This document shows positions 46,001 through 55,045 of a stretch of DNA of 61,317 bases, one piece after another. The position numbers and the translations under genes were made by a program. The stretch is from NCBI GenBank assembly GCA_964628055.1, contig CAZVNL010000012.1:1-61317 (forward strand), in the 5' to 3' direction. This DNA is from CAZBEL01 sp964628055. GTDB lineage: Bacteria; Fidelibacterota; Marinisomatia; Marinisomatales; TCS56. The notes under the pieces are model-generated. The model searched no databases, was not told the DNA's origin, and worked only from the letters and a program-made list of their open reading frames with translations. Position 1 is the first letter of the stretch. Each line of letters starts with the position of its first letter.

Positions 46001-48511
46001 ATGAAAAAATTGCTAACCGTGCTGACCGTTTTGGTCTCTACCTCCTTCCTCCTCGCCACTAATATCACCTTTCAGGTAAATATGTCTACCTATCCTAACG
46101 GAGCTACCGATTCCACCAGTACCGTTCATGTAAGGGGTAGTTTCAACGGATGGGGAGACGCAAACGCACTTACCAATGTTGGTGGTGATTATTGGTCAGC
46201 GACCATTGCGCTCACCGCAGGCGACACGATATACTACAAATTCACTCACACTGATGCTTCCGGAGCACTCACCTGGGAAGATAACATTTCCAATCGGGAG
46301 TACGCTGTTCCTGCCAATGATACCCTCATTGAACTGGCCTACTGGGACCAACTAACGCCCCCTTACACAGTCACTGACAGCGTTGACGTATGGTTTAGAG
46401 TAAATATGGGCGGTGTAATCGGTTACACTGGTGAACAGGTCAATGTACGGGGTAGTTTTAACGGTTGGAGTGGTGCTGATAGTCTCGTTAGGGAGAGCGC
46501 CACCAGCGACTTTTGGTCTGGCCAGGTGAGCATGAATGCCGCCGTGGCCGACACGATCTACTACAAATTCACTTACGACGGCAGTAGTGGTACGGTTTGG
46601 GAAGATAACATTGGGAATCGGGTCGCCTATATTACCTCTGACACCACCCTCGCCTGGAAGTGGTTCAATGATGTGCCTGCGGCCGGGGAGACTCTCGATA
46701 CTTTCAATGTCACCTTTATCGTCAATACTTCCATGTTAAGCAACATTACCGACTCCACAGCGATCGTTTATACCTCCGGGACTTGGGACAGTTGGGCGAA
46801 CCACTTCGATGACATCCTCACCACCAACGGGGATTACCACAGTTTGACAATTCCTATTGAGGGTCCGCAGAGTGGCGTGGACGTGGCCTACAAATTCCTT
46901 TATGAGATGACCGCTACTGGAGCCGTTACCTGGGAAGATGGTGACAATCGTACTTTCACTGCCACCGGAGATACGACGGTTTTCCGCTATTTCAATGATG
47001 TAGCCCCCTTCACCCCAACCGATAGCATCGACATCTGGTTCCGGGTGAACATGGCCGCTCAAGTGCCCTTTGGATACAACGGGGAACAGGTGGACGTCCG
47101 GGGTAATTTCAACGGCTGGTCGGCAGGGGACAACCTCACCCGGGAGACCGCTGACACGAACTACTGGTCCGGGTTAGTGAGCATACCGGACACGGCCAGT
47201 ATGATCTCCATTGCCTACAAATTTACTTATGCCGGTCCCAGTGGAACCGTGTGGGAAGACAACATTGGCAACCGAACCGCCGACATTCATCAGGACACCA
47301 CCCTGGCGTTCAAGTACTTCGATGATGTACCGCCTTCTGAAAACAACCCCGTAACCGCCATCGTCTATTGGACGGTGGACATGGATTCCTACGAAAGTAT
47401 GGATTTATTCAGCGTCGTGCGTAACGACACCATGCAAGTACGGGGTGGTTTCAACGGTTGGTCCAGTTCCGCCCTGCCGGATGGATCGGACATCAACATG
47501 ACCCGCATCCCAGGTACCACGATCTACGAACTGGCTGCACCGGTGTTGAACTTCCCTGGTACTGGCGATGCTTACAAATACTACATCAAACTCAGCCAGG
47601 AGTCCTTAGATTTAATTCAGGCAACTAACCCCTATTTCTATGCCGACATGGGGTATGAGAACCCGCCCACCATGGGGGCTGGCAACCGGCCCTTCACTTT
47701 TGAGGGTGACCCGAACACTACTCAGGAAATTGGACTGGAATATTACAATGACATTCCTCCTGAGGGCTTGATCCCCGAGGGCCAGACGATCCAATTGACT
47801 TTCAACGTGGATATGTCAACATCGACCCTCTTCGATCCTGCCACGGATACGCTATGGTTCCTCTTTAAAGACGAATGGTCCGAATACATCCAGGGCTATT
47901 CCATCGCCGAGAACAGCCACCATCCTGACTTAGTGGGTACCGATGACGACGGTGATGGCATTTATACCATTACTTTCCCTATCACGGGATTGACACCTTA
48001 CTCCATGGTCTACCTCTATGAGTTCGGTAATGCGACCGACGGTTACATTTCTGAGGGGACCAGTTTCGACTATGGTCGTTACCACTGTCGTTACATTCAC
48101 CCCACGGGTGGTTCACCGGCTCCGCAATGGCCTTCCGAATATACCTTCCCCACCGACGTATGGTCTGATGATGCGGATCATGAAGTGGAAGAACCGCCGG
48201 ATCTCTTAGGAGTAGGCGATGAAACCGTCCCGTTGGAATTCTCCGTAGGTCAAAACTATCCTAACCCCTTCAACCCTAACACGGAATTCCGTTTTGCCCT
48301 ACCCGAAGCTGGGAATGTCTCCTTCACAATCTACAATATCCTCGGTCAGGTAGTAGTGCACTACCAGCAGGAATTCGACCGACCGGGGAACTACGGCTTC
48401 AGATGGAATGGGACGGACCAGTACGGAGTCCCGGTCTCCAGCGGTATTTATATCTATGAGATCAAGACTCCCACACATCGAGCAGCCCGGAAGATGACCT
48501 TACTGAAATAA
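46001..48511 (+). CDS. Six-module starch-binding surface protein with T9SS tail
   Basis: 836 residues, GAGGAG ribosome site, signal peptide MKKLLTVLTVLVSTSFLLA. Six consecutive modules of about 105-150 residues, starting near 22, 127, 233, 341, 450 and 593, share the pattern V-x-V-R-G-x-F-N-G-W, YKFTY and WEDNIGNR. They resemble CBM20/CBM48 or SusE/SusF starch-binding folds. Modules 2 and 4 are very similar to each other; 3, 5 and 6 are divergent. A T9SS type A sorting domain (about 746-836: VGQNYPNPFNPNTEFRF to KMTLLK) exports it. Function: a multivalent starch holder on the cell surface, the likely counterpart of SusE/F. Its own operator (45926) and strong terminator make it a single-gene unit. 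Confidence 0.88.
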   Translation: MKKLLTVLTVLVSTSFLLATNITFQVNMSTYPNGATDSTSTVHVRGSFNGWGDANALTNVGGDYWSATIALTAGDTIYYKFTHTDASGALTWEDNISNREYAVPANDTLIELAYWDQLTPPYTVTDSVDVWFRVNMGGVIGYTGEQVNVRGSFNGWSGADSLVRESATSDFWSGQVSMNAAVADTIYYKFTYDGSSGTVWEDNIGNRVAYITSDTTLAWKWFNDVPAAGETLDTFNVTFIVNTSMLSNITDSTAIVYTSGTWDSWANHFDDILTTNGDYHSLTIPIEGPQSGVDVAYKFLYEMTATGAVTWEDGDNRTFTATGDTTVFRYFNDVAPFTPTDSIDIWFRVNMAAQVPFGYNGEQVDVRGNFNGWSAGDNLTRETADTNYWSGLVSIPDTASMISIAYKFTYAGPSGTVWEDNIGNRTADIHQDTTLAFKYFDDVPPSENNPVTAIVYWTVDMDSYESMDLFSVVRNDTMQVRGGFNGWSSSALPDGSDINMTRIPGTTIYELAAPVLNFPGTGDAYKYYIKLSQESLDLIQATNPYFYADMGYENPPTMGAGNRPFTFEGDPNTTQEIGLEYYNDIPPEGLIPEGQTIQLTFNVDMSTSTLFDPATDTLWFLFKDEWSEYIQGYSIAENSHHPDLVGTDDDGDGIYTITFPITGLTPYSMVYLYEFGNATDGYISEGTSFDYGRYHCRYIHPTGGSPAPQWPSEYTFPTDVWSDDADHEVEEPPDLLGVGDETVPLEFSVGQNYPNPFNPNTEFRFALPEAGNVSFTIYNILGQVVVHYQQEFDRPGNYGFRWNGTDQYGVPVSSGIYIYEIKTPTHRAARKMTLLK

Positions 48512-48540
48512 CGACAACTGCCAGTGCTCAGATAAAGGAA

Positions 48541-48566
48541 ACGGGCTTCTCCGGAAGCCCGTTTTT
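48541..48566 (+). terminator. Strong intrinsic terminator after starch-binding gene
   Basis: ACGGGCTTC-TCCG-GAAGCCCGT, a perfect 9-bp stem with a 4-nt loop, followed by TTTTCTTTTTT. About 30 bp after the stop. Confidence 0.92.
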
Positions 48567-48590
48567 CTTTTTTCCAACTTAATTTCAGTC

Positions 48591-50591
48591 ATGACTCCAA
48601 GGCCCCGAACGCAACCCTCTGCTCCACGCAGCAAAACCCCCTGGACCTTCCGACTGGTGCTCATCCTTACTCCCATTTTCCTCCTTTTACTATTAGAAAT
48701 CTCAGCCCGACTGATAAGCCCTGCCTCCGACACCTCCCTTTTTATAGATACGGAATACAATCCTGATTACCTCACGGTAAACCAATTAGCCGGAAAACTT
48801 TATTTCCAGGGAGAAAGTTTTGGGGCTTTTGGCACCCAAGACGTTCTGCGCCGGGAAAAACCGGATTCGACCATAAGAATATTTGTCTTGGGAGGTTCTA
48901 CGACCGCAGGATACCCCTACTTATACTCGGGTACCTTTGCGGCAATAATGAAAGGTCTGTTGCAGCAGAGTTATCCTGGACGGGAGATAGAGGTAATCAA
49001 TTTAGGGATGACGGCGGTGAACAGTTACACGGTGCGGGACTTTGCCCGGGAATGTCTACGCTACGACCCCGACCTCATCCTCATCTACGCCGGGCACAAT
49101 GAGTTCTACGGCGCCCTGGGCTCCGCCTCCTCACAACACTCCCTCTTCGGTACCAACCGAACCCTCACCCTCCTCTACCTGAAACTCAAACGCCTGCGCC
49201 TCTATCAACTCCTCCAAAACATCATCCTTAAACTCCAACCTAAAAAACACTCCCAGGACTCCCGCACCCTCATGGCACGCATGGCCCAAAACCAGGCCAT
49301 CCCCTACCACAGCACCCTCTATCGTAAAACCCTCACCATCTTCCAACGCAACCTCCAGGACATCATCAACTGGACACAACAACAGCAAGTCCCCCTCCTC
49401 TTAGGAACCCTCGTCTCTAACCTCAAAGACCTGCCCCCCTTCGTCTCCCTCCATGATCCTCGGGTTAACCCTCAAACCGTGGATGCCCTCCTCAAACAGA
49501 TCGAAACAACCATTGACCAACAACACTACCTGCCGGCCCTCAATCAGCTCCAAGACCTCCTCTCCTACGACTCTACCTACGCCAATGCTCACTTCTTAGC
49601 CGGGCGCTGTACCGAAGCCCTTCAACAGTTCAACCAAGCCCGTGAATACTACATCAAAGCCCGGGACTATGACGCCCTGCGCTTCCGGGCTTCCTCTGAC
49701 CTCAACAACATTATCTATCAACTGGCCCGGCAAAAACAGGTCTACCTCACCGATATTGACGCGGCCTTCTCCGCCCACTCCCCCAACGGCATCGCGGGGA
49801 ATAATCTCCTCCTGGAACACCTCCATCCCAACCTGGAGGGCTACTTCCTCATGGCCAAAACCTTTGCCCAAACCATCCTCCAACTGCGCCTCCTAAACCA
49901 AAAACACCCCAACCTGCCTACACCACAGCCGCTGCCCCCTGACTCCCTAATCAAAAACCAAATCGCCGTCACCAACCTCGATAAACAAATCGCTGAATAC
50001 CGTATGCAAATCCTCACCTCGGGATGGCCGTTCACCTCTCACACCCAATATCTTACCCTGGAGGATTTCATCCCACGGTCGATCGTTCAAGAACAGGCCC
50101 TGGCGGTTTTGAAAAAAACCTCCAATTACGAAAAGGCCCATGTCTACCTGGCTGAATACTATCGGAAGAAAGGGCAACTTGAGCTGGCTTTAAAAGAATA
50201 CTACACCCTGGCTACAACCTTTCCCATTAACGAATCCCCCCTGCTTAAAATGGGGCGCCTTCTGGTAAAACTTAAGCAATACGATCAGGCCCTGCCCATT
50301 TTAAAAAAGGGTCTACGGCTCGTGGACGACTACTTCAGCGTGAAATGGGCCGGCACCATCCATTTAAAACGCCAGGAAGTGAAAGCAGCCCTTCCACTGC
50401 TTCAACGCGCCCATTCCATGAATCCCCAGGATGCCCAGACAATGTACAACCTAAGCGGGGCCTACTTCTTCAACGGCGATACTGTCAAGGCCTTAGAAAC
50501 TGTCGAAAGGTTGCTGCAAACTTATCCTAGTTTTCCTAACGCCAGGGAGTTTCAAGCCAAGCTCTCCCAGGCCATCCAAAGAAAACCATGA
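48591..50591 (+). CDS. SGNH/GDSL hydrolase with C-terminal TPR repeats (copy 1)
   Basis: 666 residues. An N-terminal membrane anchor (RLVLILTPIFLLLLLEISAR) precedes the SGNH domain. Block I is VLGGSTTAGYP with Ser 103, block II NLGMTAVNSYT (137-147), block III YAGHNEFYG (166-174, Asn 170), and a final EHLHP (408-412), where an ExxH pair stands in for the usual DxxH. An insertion of about 200 residues separates these, and the C-terminal 200 are TPR helices (NPQDAQTMYNLSGAYFF). Such proteins act as acyl- or carbamoyl-related esterases on glycans; the acetyl substrate is a guess. It overlaps the next paralog by 4 nt (ATGA). Residues 128-470 come from the repeated block. Confidence 0.82.
   Translation: MTPRPRTQPSAPRSKTPWTFRLVLILTPIFLLLLLEISARLISPASDTSLFIDTEYNPDYLTVNQLAGKLYFQGESFGAFGTQDVLRREKPDSTIRIFVLGGSTTAGYPYLYSGTFAAIMKGLLQQSYPGREIEVINLGMTAVNSYTVRDFARECLRYDPDLILIYAGHNEFYGALGSASSQHSLFGTNRTLTLLYLKLKRLRLYQLLQNIILKLQPKKHSQDSRTLMARMAQNQAIPYHSTLYRKTLTIFQRNLQDIINWTQQQQVPLLLGTLVSNLKDLPPFVSLHDPRVNPQTVDALLKQIETTIDQQHYLPALNQLQDLLSYDSTYANAHFLAGRCTEALQQFNQAREYYIKARDYDALRFRASSDLNNIIYQLARQKQVYLTDIDAAFSAHSPNGIAGNNLLLEHLHPNLEGYFLMAKTFAQTILQLRLLNQKHPNLPTPQPLPPDSLIKNQIAVTNLDKQIAEYRMQILTSGWPFTSHTQYLTLEDFIPRSIVQEQALAVLKKTSNYEKAHVYLAEYYRKKGQLELALKEYYTLATTFPINESPLLKMGRLLVKLKQYDQALPILKKGLRLVDDYFSVKWAGTIHLKRQEVKAALPLLQRAHSMNPQDAQTMYNLSGAYFFNGDTVKALETVERLLQTYPSFPNAREFQAKLSQAIQRKP
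48972..50001. repeat. 1030-bp direct repeat, copy 1
   Basis: From TATCCTGGACGGG to GCTGAATACC this block recurs 1964 bp downstream (50936-51965) with no difference that I can see, while both flanks diverge at once. It spans the central SGNH domain and the first TPR part of the gene, starts after the catalytic Ser motif, and is not codon-bounded. Confidence 0.9.
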
Positions 50592-52543
50592 AACCAAGTA
50601 AAATGTTCCTATTCCGATTCTGGTTGGTGTTGCTCCCCATACTCATACTGGTGGGGATGGAGTTCACTCTCCGGGTATTCCATTATGGCTCTTCTTTACC
50701 CCTGTTCCAAAGCTACCCCGAAAACGAGGACTACTACATTGCCAACCCCGAGGTAGCTTTGCGGTATTTCTCTATCCCCGGACAGACCGGATTGGGGGGG
50801 GACGATGCTTTCAAAAAGGAGAAATCTTTGCAAACCCTGCGCATCTTCGTCCTGGGTGGGTCTACCACGGCAGGGTTTCCCTACTTTTTTAACGGTCGTT
50901 TTTCGGTTACCTTACAAAACCAGTTATCCTTCGCGTATCCTGGACGGGAGATAGAGGTAATCAATTTAGGGATGACGGCGGTGAACAGTTACACGGTGCG
51001 GGACTTTGCCCGGGAATGTCTACGCTACGACCCCGACCTCATCCTCATCTACGCCGGGCACAATGAGTTCTACGGCGCCCTGGGCTCCGCCTCCTCACAA
51101 CACTCCCTCTTCGGTACCAACCGAACCCTCACCCTCCTCTACCTGAAACTCAAACGCCTGCGCCTCTATCAACTCCTCCAAAACATCATCCTTAAACTCC
51201 AACCTAAAAAACACTCCCAGGACTCCCGCACCCTCATGGCACGCATGGCCCAAAACCAGGCCATCCCCTACCACAGCACCCTCTATCGTAAAACCCTCAC
51301 CATCTTCCAACGCAACCTCCAGGACATCATCAACTGGACACAACAACAGCAAGTCCCCCTCCTCTTAGGAACCCTCGTCTCTAACCTCAAAGACCTGCCC
51401 CCCTTCGTCTCCCTCCATGATCCTCGGGTTAACCCTCAAACCGTGGATGCCCTCCTCAAACAGATCGAAACAACCATTGACCAACAACACTACCTGCCGG
51501 CCCTCAATCAGCTCCAAGACCTCCTCTCCTACGACTCTACCTACGCCAATGCTCACTTCTTAGCCGGGCGCTGTACCGAAGCCCTTCAACAGTTCAACCA
51601 AGCCCGTGAATACTACATCAAAGCCCGGGACTATGACGCCCTGCGCTTCCGGGCTTCCTCTGACCTCAACAACATTATCTATCAACTGGCCCGGCAAAAA
51701 CAGGTCTACCTCACCGATATTGACGCGGCCTTCTCCGCCCACTCCCCCAACGGCATCGCGGGGAATAATCTCCTCCTGGAACACCTCCATCCCAACCTGG
51801 AGGGCTACTTCCTCATGGCCAAAACCTTTGCCCAAACCATCCTCCAACTGCGCCTCCTAAACCAAAAACACCCCAACCTGCCTACACCACAGCCGCTGCC
51901 CCCTGACTCCCTAATCAAAAACCAAATCGCCGTCACCAACCTCGATAAACAAATCGCTGAATACCAGATGGAAATCTTGCTCTCCGACTGGCCTTTTAAA
52001 ACCGGTGAAAAACCAAAAACATATGCCTCTCTCCAACCTAAAACCCGGTTAGAAAGGGTTGCTTTGGAGACGCTCCGCAAGAGGAAAAACTTCTGGGAAG
52101 CCCATCTTGAACTCGCCAACTACTACCAACAAAATAAACTGTATTTAAAAGCTATCCAGGAAGGCAAGGCACTTTGGCAGGCCTTCCCCTATTTATGGAA
52201 AAGCCGCCGCGTCCTGGGACGATTATATGTTTATCAGAACAACTATGAAAACGCGCTTCCCCTCTTATTGTCGGTACTAAAGGAACAGGAAGATGCTTTC
52301 AGCGCGAAATGGGTAGGGGCCATTTATTTAAAACAGGGCAAACAAAAAGAGGCCATCCCCTACCTGGAATCGGCCTTAGAATGGAACCCCAGGGATCACC
52401 AGGCGCGGTATAACTTGAGTGGCGCTTATTATCTGACGGGGCAGCGGGAAAAAGCAATCAAGGAGTTAAAAATCCTACTGGAAAAAGCGCCTAACTTCCC
52501 GAATGCCAAACAATTCCTTGAGCAGTTAGAAGCCCTAAAATAA
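50588..52543 (+). CDS. SGNH/GDSL hydrolase with C-terminal TPR repeats (copy 2)
   Basis: 651 residues, tandem paralog of the preceding gene. Membrane anchor FWLVLLPILILVGMEFTLRV, block I VLGGSTTAGFP, then residues 116-459 identical to copy 1, with NLGMTAVNSYT, YAGHNEFYG and EHLHP. The C-terminal TPR half (NPRDHQARYNLSGAYYLTG) is related but clearly diverged from copy 1. Starts in an ATGA overlap with copy 1, so both are co-translated. The two likely bind different partners through their diverged ends while sharing one catalytic core. Confidence 0.82.
   Translation: MKPSKMFLFRFWLVLLPILILVGMEFTLRVFHYGSSLPLFQSYPENEDYYIANPEVALRYFSIPGQTGLGGDDAFKKEKSLQTLRIFVLGGSTTAGFPYFFNGRFSVTLQNQLSFAYPGREIEVINLGMTAVNSYTVRDFARECLRYDPDLILIYAGHNEFYGALGSASSQHSLFGTNRTLTLLYLKLKRLRLYQLLQNIILKLQPKKHSQDSRTLMARMAQNQAIPYHSTLYRKTLTIFQRNLQDIINWTQQQQVPLLLGTLVSNLKDLPPFVSLHDPRVNPQTVDALLKQIETTIDQQHYLPALNQLQDLLSYDSTYANAHFLAGRCTEALQQFNQAREYYIKARDYDALRFRASSDLNNIIYQLARQKQVYLTDIDAAFSAHSPNGIAGNNLLLEHLHPNLEGYFLMAKTFAQTILQLRLLNQKHPNLPTPQPLPPDSLIKNQIAVTNLDKQIAEYQMEILLSDWPFKTGEKPKTYASLQPKTRLERVALETLRKRKNFWEAHLELANYYQQNKLYLKAIQEGKALWQAFPYLWKSRRVLGRLYVYQNNYENALPLLLSVLKEQEDAFSAKWVGAIYLKQGKQKEAIPYLESALEWNPRDHQARYNLSGAYYLTGQREKAIKELKILLEKAPNFPNAKQFLEQLEALK
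50936..51965. repeat. 1030-bp direct repeat, copy 2
   Basis: Second copy of the block described at 48972-50001; same length, same phase in its gene, seemingly identical. Confidence 0.9.
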
Positions 52544-52592
52544 AATCCGGTTCCCGGAGTGCAATTACCGGCCATCCCCGTCGCAGGGCAAT

Positions 52593-52751
52593 TTAAAAAA
52601 TTGTATAGATAAACGGTGCCAGGGCCGACCCTTCGGCGAACAGGGCGATGAGTCCCAGTAACAACAGAATAATCACGATAGTACCCAACCACCACTTTTT
52701 ACGGACTTTCATATAGGCCCAAAATTCACTTAAGAGGCGTAGTTTACCCAT
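52593..52751 (-). CDS. DUF5989-type small membrane protein
   Basis: 52 residues, starting at an ATG that overlaps the carbamoyltransferase stop by 1 nt (TAATG). Basic N-terminus (LLSEFWAYMKVRKKWW), one hydrophobic helix (GTIVIILLLLGLIALF), and the end AEGSALAPFIYTIF. This matches the layout of DUF5989, a roughly 50-residue family known to lie beside carbamoyltransferases and SxtJ-type proteins. Function unknown; probably a membrane subunit of the same complex. Confidence 0.8.
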   Translation of the reverse strand: MGKLRLLSEFWAYMKVRKKWWLGTIVIILLLLGLIALFAEGSALAPFIYTIF

Positions 52752-54979
52752 TAAAACATTCTTTCGTAGTCTTTTTCAGTGCCATTCACTCTTGCGATCC
52801 AATAACTTTTCTCCGGGTGCCATTTACGAGATAGAGGATCACGACCCATGATCCGCCAGGCTAACCCTATCGGGGTGAAAATAGCATAAAACAACACAGC
52901 AAGCAAGGCATGTATGAGCAGAAAACCAATCCCCCGGGAAAGGGTCAAGAGGGGGAAATAGACTATACCCAACACCCGAGGGGAAATAATGGCTAACAGA
53001 AATACGAGAATCCCCAGGCCGATCCCCGGCAGGTTTACTGTTTTACCTTGAAAAGCACTATACAATACAAAGCCCATGATTAACAACCCAAGGAGGGTGC
53101 CAAATTGACGTAAGATTTTGGGTTCCACGGAATCCAAGGATTGAAACAAGGACGAAAGCTTAGAGAACAGCCTGTGTTTCTGGCCCTCATTCTCTTCTTC
53201 AAAAGACTGTTTTTTGTTCTTATTTAACAGAAACGAACCCATGAGCAAGTGATCCATTTCCGTCCGGATAAAACAAGCATAGGCATCGGCGGGAGATTCC
53301 ACAATAGGTTCCCCGCGGACATTGAAGGAAGTATTGACCAGTACCGGGCAACCCGTGAGCCTTTTAAACTCAGCGATTAAGCGGTAATACAGAGGGTTCG
53401 AATCTTGACTCACGGTTTGAATTCGGGCCGAATTATCCACGTGGGTAACCGCAGGGATCATGGAACGCTTGATTTTCAACAACTCTAACCCATGGGCTCT
53501 TTCCTCCCTAAACCTCTTAACAAGGCGGTCTTTTGCGACTGAGGCCACCAACAGCATGTAAGGAGACGGACAGTCCAATTCAAACCAGGCTTTCCGGTCT
53601 TCCACCAACACCGATGGGGCAAAGGGCCGGAAGGATTCTCGATATTTAATCTTCAGGTTAATGGTAGATTGCATGGTTTCTGACCGGGCGTCCCCTAAAA
53701 TGCTCCGGTTCCCCAGGGCTCGGGGACCAAACTCCATGCGTCCTTGAAACCACCCCACGACTTTTTGATTGGCAATGAGCCGGGCCGCTACCGCAGCGGG
53801 GTCTTCTAGCTCCTGGTAGGGAATGGCGTGGCGGTCTAAAAAAGAACGAATCTCCTCATCAGAATAGGAAGGTCCTAAGTACGACCCCTGTTGGTTATCC
53901 ACCGGCTCGTTGACCGTGCGCTGGTTACCGTAATATTCGTGCCAGATACTCAAGGCAGCCCCCAAAGCTCCCCCGGCATCGCCGGCAGCCGGCTGAATCC
54001 AGAGGCGATCGAACAGCCCCGCACACAAAATCTTGCTGTTGCTGACACAATTAAGGGCCACCCCACCGGCCAGGCATAAATTGGACTCGTTACTCTCCCG
54101 GGCCACATGCCGCACCATGTTAAGAACCACTTCTTCCGTCACCTCCTGGACCGAACGAGCCAAATCCATATCCCGCCGGGTCAACCGGCTCTCCGGCTGC
54201 CGCGGCATGCCACTAAAAAGGTCATGGAAGGAACCGTTGGTCATGGTTAAACCAGCGGCAAAGTTGAAATAGTCCATATTCAAACGGAAAGAACCATCCT
54301 CTTTTACATGGATCAAGTGCTGGTAAATGAGGTCCTTGTACCGGGGTTCGCCGTAGGGCGCCAGACCCATGAGCTTATATTCCCCAGAGTTAACCTTGAA
54401 TCCCGTATAGTAGGTGAAGGCCGAATAGAGGAGACCCAAGGAGTGGGGGAAGTGCAGCTCGGCCCGTAAACGCAGGGATTGATCGTGCCCGACCCCCCAA
54501 CTGGTGGTTGTCCACTCGCCCACCCCGTCCATGGTGAGGATGGCGGCGCGTTGAAATGGCGCCGGGTAAAAAGCCGACGCCGCATGGGAGACATGGTGCT
54601 CTGAAAAAAGAATCGGTCCTGCATACTCCAATTCCTTGCTGATAATATTCGGCACCCAGAGCTTTCGTTTTAACCAAACAGACATGGCGGGCCAGAAAGA
54701 CCGAATGCCTCGGGGAGCGTATGTAAGGTAGGTCTCCAGGAGGCGCTCGAATTTCAACAAGGGTTTATCATAAAAGACCACGCAGGTTAAATCATCCGGG
54801 GTAATATTTTCTTCGGCGAGACAGTACCGAATCGCCTGGAGGGGAAACTCAGCATCGTGCTTTTTACGGCTGAAGCGTTCTTCCTGGGTGGCAGCGACAA
54901 CAACACCGTCGCGGATCAGACAAGCGGCGGAATCGTGGTAGAATGCCGAAATTCCAAGGATGTATTTGGGAACTGTCAT
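52751..54979 (-). CDS. NodU/CmcH-family carbamoyltransferase fused to SxtJ-like membrane domain
   Basis: 742 residues. The N-domain opens YILGISAFYHDSAACLIRDG, with the kinase-like DGVGEWTTTSWG at about 150 and the metal/nucleotide region LCLAGGVALNCVSNSK. The C-domain has GRMEFGPRALGNRSILGDAR and LVNTSFNVRGEPIV. This core ends near 590 and transfers a carbamoyl group from carbamoyl phosphate to a hydroxyl. The last 150 residues add four membrane helices ending TPIGLAWRIMGRDPLSRKW, the signature of SxtJ, which is normally a separate gene. Linked to DUF5989 on the 3' side and convergent with the SGNH genes. Substrate unknown; a surface glycan or metabolite is possible. Confidence 0.85.
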   Translation of the reverse strand: MTVPKYILGISAFYHDSAACLIRDGVVVAATQEERFSRKKHDAEFPLQAIRYCLAEENITPDDLTCVVFYDKPLLKFERLLETYLTYAPRGIRSFWPAMSVWLKRKLWVPNIISKELEYAGPILFSEHHVSHAASAFYPAPFQRAAILTMDGVGEWTTTSWGVGHDQSLRLRAELHFPHSLGLLYSAFTYYTGFKVNSGEYKLMGLAPYGEPRYKDLIYQHLIHVKEDGSFRLNMDYFNFAAGLTMTNGSFHDLFSGMPRQPESRLTRRDMDLARSVQEVTEEVVLNMVRHVARESNESNLCLAGGVALNCVSNSKILCAGLFDRLWIQPAAGDAGGALGAALSIWHEYYGNQRTVNEPVDNQQGSYLGPSYSDEEIRSFLDRHAIPYQELEDPAAVAARLIANQKVVGWFQGRMEFGPRALGNRSILGDARSETMQSTINLKIKYRESFRPFAPSVLVEDRKAWFELDCPSPYMLLVASVAKDRLVKRFREERAHGLELLKIKRSMIPAVTHVDNSARIQTVSQDSNPLYYRLIAEFKRLTGCPVLVNTSFNVRGEPIVESPADAYACFIRTEMDHLLMGSFLLNKNKKQSFEEENEGQKHRLFSKLSSLFQSLDSVEPKILRQFGTLLGLLIMGFVLYSAFQGKTVNLPGIGLGILVFLLAIISPRVLGIVYFPLLTLSRGIGFLLIHALLAVLFYAIFTPIGLAWRIMGRDPLSRKWHPEKSYWIARVNGTEKDYERMF

Positions 54980-55045
54980 GTTAAATTATTTCAAGAAAAA
55001 CTGGAGTGTAATTTACATGCTCACCCACCAAAAACCTTTTAGGGA

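Noticed and set aside
49131..49883. Minus-strand open frames of 63-95 residues repeated at 51095-51847
   Set aside because: They appear twice only because the 1030-bp block is duplicated, and stay open because the block is poor in G on the plus strand; no ribosome site or motif.
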